From Nemertoderma westbladi (lineage: Eukaryota; Xenacoelomorpha; Nemertodermatida; Nemertodermatidae), in the NCBI GenBank assembly GCA_032718475.1, contig JAUCBJ010000452.1, forward strand, positions 1 to 35,899: 35,899 bases of DNA, given 5' to 3'. The position numbers were made by a program, and so were the translations under genes. The notes beneath the pieces were generated by a model. The model saw only the letters and a list, made by a program, of their open reading frames with translations. It was not told the DNA's origin and did no database searches. How positions within the stretch are numbered: the first letter of the stretch is position 1; every line of letters starts with the position of its first letter. Below, piece by piece: positions 33,301 through 35,899 of the stretch.

Positions 33301-35899
33301 TAAGGTTAAATGTTCCCAGCATAATACTTTACTCCGTAGAGAAAACTTTAAGGAGGATAATGGTATATGCGTTAAGTCGCACTCTGGCACTAATGTTAGT
33401 AAGAACATACGCTGGCGTTGCCCTTATGGGTTTCCTCAGAATCAGTGTGAGGTTGGATTGTGTCTTAGTCACTGGAGAAACGAGATTGTTAAACCAGAAG
33501 CTGTGATACTTATCAATCCTTGTAATGAACATGTTCTTAATCGACATTCGAATGATCTACCAACAGGTGGTGATCGGGAAGGTGACAATGCCTCATCTGA
33601 TGATGAGGAAGTGGAAGATCCTCTAGATAGGGCAAGCAGAATTTTTGGTGGTGATTTTCAAGCTGATGATGCTGCTAACCCTATGGAAGACTATGTGGTA
33701 GGGATCAATGATGGTGATTACGATGACGATGAATATCCATTAGTAGGATTGGCCACTGGTGCCACTGTTCCTATTTATGATATTGGTAGGGTATCTGCCC
33801 ATTGTCTGCTTAACAATCAGAATGGCCTCCAGATACTTAAACGTAGTCGTGGTTACGGGGGTAAAGGTTCAGCCCATGTTAATAAGGTGTTGTACCATAT
33901 TGCCTCACGTACACGTGGCATCCATTTGCCTCTTATGTACATTGAAGGACTCCTATTTCCAAGGAATTTCTGGTACATGAAGGCTAATGGAAGTGTTGTT
34001 GGTGCCATTCCATCGTTCTTGTATGGTCTACCATTCAATAGTCCTAATTATGGTATAGCATCTCTACGGGAACATATGCATATCAGGACATTTGATGAGA
34101 GGCTGTTTTCTTCCAAGGATCCAGCCTATCTTCATTTCATGTTTGATGTATATATGAACTCGGTTTTGAACTATAACTCTTCTCAGCTTGTTCTCCGTAA
34201 GGGATTTGAACAAGTCTGCGAGGGAGAGGAGAGGCTTCAATCTGGTGCTTCAGATACCATATTACGTTTCGATGAAATGGAATCACGGCGTCGTGTGAGG
34301 GAGTTGTGTGCACTATTGCGGTATGGTTACTGGAATTATTTTTTCACAGCCACCTGTAATAACGCATATACTCCAGGAGTTTCGCCAGTGTATAATGCAG
34401 TTTTGAAGCTCTATGAGCATCTGGAAGGCAGAAAGCTGGCTTTAGCTATGGAGAAATATACAACCTTACTCACACGCTGTTGGAATCGTTTCACGGATCA
34501 CCTTCACCATTGGATTGAACGAGGTGTCGATAAACCATTTGGTGATGTGAAGTATTTATGGACAAGAATGGAGGCTCAAGACCAGGGATCCCCTGTAGCA
34601 AATATGCTACATATCCATGGTGGAATAACCCTCCACCCAGAGTCTATAGAGGAAACCACAGGGAGAATATGCTGCCAAACCATTGACTTGCTATCTCCTA
34701 TGTTTGGGACAGATCGTCCTGAATTGGTTCAACAAGGAATCATTGAGGATGATGAATGGTCTGAGCTATGCTGCCTTGGGCATCTGCAAACACACAACTG
34801 TGAACGTGCTGGCAGTCGGTGTCATAAGCGTATTGATGAGGCTGGAAATACGTTTTGCCGAATGCCTCGTCACCTAGCAAGTTTTGACTATGGCTTCACA
34901 CCGAAGACAGATATGTATAGCGATGAGGCCCTTGATGATTTTGAATCTATAGACCTTCTTCAAAGAAATGAGGATGGAACTCTTAGATTAGATGATCAGG
35001 GTAATCGATTGGCACATAGTAATCTTATCGGTGGTCGTCATACTTATCCCGCTGGTGGTCATGAGTTTGCTGTGCCGACAATACCTAAGTATTGGGTTGC
35101 TCTGAGATCATCCACCAATGTACAGGCGTGTGATACAAGGTTCTGTACCTCGTATTGTGCCAAGTACTTGGGGGGTCCTGAAGAAAGGAGAGCAGTTAAA
35201 ATCGATGGCAAAAAGAATATCTCCTCAGTAAAAGTCACCCATACTGAACAAGAAGGGTTAAAGATTTCAGGTGTTAATTACCTGAAGAAACAGGATGATA
35301 AGAAAGATTCCAATAAGAGTGGCATCAAATCTCGGGAGATGGGTTATCCAGAGATTCTTCATAATCTTCTTGGCTTCCCATACATCAGATCAAATGTGGA
35401 CTTTGTCCATGTTTCTACTCTGACTCCTGAGTACCGGCATGGCATTGTGAAACAACAAAGCAGAGATGTCAATATGGGTGTCCTCGAAGCTGTTCAAAAG
35501 CGATTAATGATGCCTGGTTTACCGGAATGGCGAAACTTCACAAATAATCAAATACTTACTGTCAATGAGATGGGCAAGAGTGATTATATTTCTGATGGTT
35601 TAACTTCATTCAGTGTAAGAGCTCCTGAGCTACTAATCTTTGATAAGCTTGACACATTCTATGAATGCTTTTGTGTTGTAGGAAATGTCAAGAAATATCA
35701 TATTGATTTGCAGCTGAAGAAGTGCTATTGGATTGATGCTAATAACCGTCAATGGAAGTTACGACCTTCAGGTATACCAATAGCTGTAGATTTTCTAACA
35801 AGAAAAGCTGCACATGGCAATATTATTGCTAGGCAGTTATTGGATGAGGTATTCTTACCTATATCCAGAGGACAACTCCATAAGAGATTTGTAAGTGGG
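30398..35899 (+). CDS. OTU-domain Helitron-like transposase (Rep region), long exon, partial at the window edge
   Basis: I translated the whole exon: 1834 codons with no stop, running off the window. Residue numbers use the three-exon model (exon starts at 167). An OTU cysteine-protease-like domain spans about 245-378: RGDGNCMFNAF with Cys258 and Asp255, and HYYAF with His370. Next come an acidic linker (434-507) ending in VVIL (499-502), a zinc motif CENC (508-511) and CIDC (548-551), and about 700 unrecognised residues. A Cys/His cluster lies at 1138-1192 and a second acidic stretch at 1231-1279. The rest matches a Helitron Rep: LFPRNFW, FFTATCNN (1481-1488), HIH as the HUH metal site (1571-1573), a Cys/His knuckle (1634-1653), and Y1752-C-A-K-Y1756 as the paired catalytic tyrosines. 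Rep would nick and join single strands for rolling-circle transposition. A Pif1-like helicase should follow outside the window. OTU domains are known in the Helentron/Helitron2 branch. The intact frame suggests recent activity. Confidence 0.93.
35891..35896 (+). other. Possible 5' splice site at the window edge
   Basis: GTAAGT follows AGATTT. Splicing here would end the exon at 35890 in phase 0, like the other introns of the gene. The frame also stays open through it to the end, so both readings are possible. The -1 base is T, which weakens the site. Confidence 0.35.

Noticed and set aside
30471-34877. Many short ORFs on both strands under the long exon
   Set aside because: They lie in other frames of the OTU-Helitron coding sequence, whose own frame carries all the recognisable motifs.

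Overview
The window is eukaryotic, most likely from an invertebrate animal. It has spliced coding sequence with GT-AG introns, dense tandem repeats and AT-rich noncoding DNA. The palindromes TAGGCCTA and TACCGGTA recur between features. I cannot name the species; a marine invertebrate is only a guess. No ordinary housekeeping gene is visible. The coding content is two genes of mobile-element type, and most of the rest is repeat.

Layout. (1) 1-11520: three tandem copies of a 4213-bp repeat. Copies 1 and 2 look identical; copy 3 is diverged and truncated. Each copy contains about four ~467-bp GATC-rich subrepeats followed by one or two ~478-bp subrepeats. (2) 11521-12563: noncoding DNA with a duplicated ~69-bp segment and a degenerate minisatellite. 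(3) 12564-17215 and 18595-19103: arrays of a CCACG/CCACA pentamer, broken by a ~232-bp spacer present twice. (4) 17258-18075, minus strand: an intronless SGNH-hydrolase-like gene inside the pentamer satellite. It has CCAAT and TATA motifs upstream, and a perfect stem-loop of the replication-dependent histone mRNA type 31 bp after its stop codon. (5) 19170-20330: degenerate repeats, poly-C tracts and a CCAAT/TATA promoter candidate. (6) 20354-22764: a third, partial copy of the spacer, then probable 5' leader or intron sequence. (7) 22766-35899, plus strand: a gene running off the right edge. A small zinc-motif exon (22766-22948) splices in phase 0 to 29794-30108 and then to one uninterrupted 1834-codon exon (30398-35899).

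The large gene encodes an OTU cysteine-protease-like domain, an acidic linker with a possible SUMO-interacting motif, a CxxC/CxxC zinc motif, about 700 unrecognised residues, and a Helitron-type rolling-circle Rep domain. The Rep domain has a HUH motif (H-I-H) and a two-tyrosine Y-x-x-K-Y motif. It is the 5' part of an OTU-bearing Helitron-like transposase; any helicase domain would lie beyond the window. No stop or frameshift interrupts it, which suggests recent function. Its proposed first intron (22949-29793) holds a 5.15-kb array of a 27-bp minisatellite containing a 2106-bp higher-order duplication, plus copies of a small element with terminal inverted repeats.

The very long open frames over the pentamer arrays (14156-17314) and the 27-bp array (24317-29386 and others, both strands) are by-products of repeats that lack stop codons. 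I do not treat them as genes. The real long gene has no stop inside the window, so a search requiring closed ORFs would miss it.
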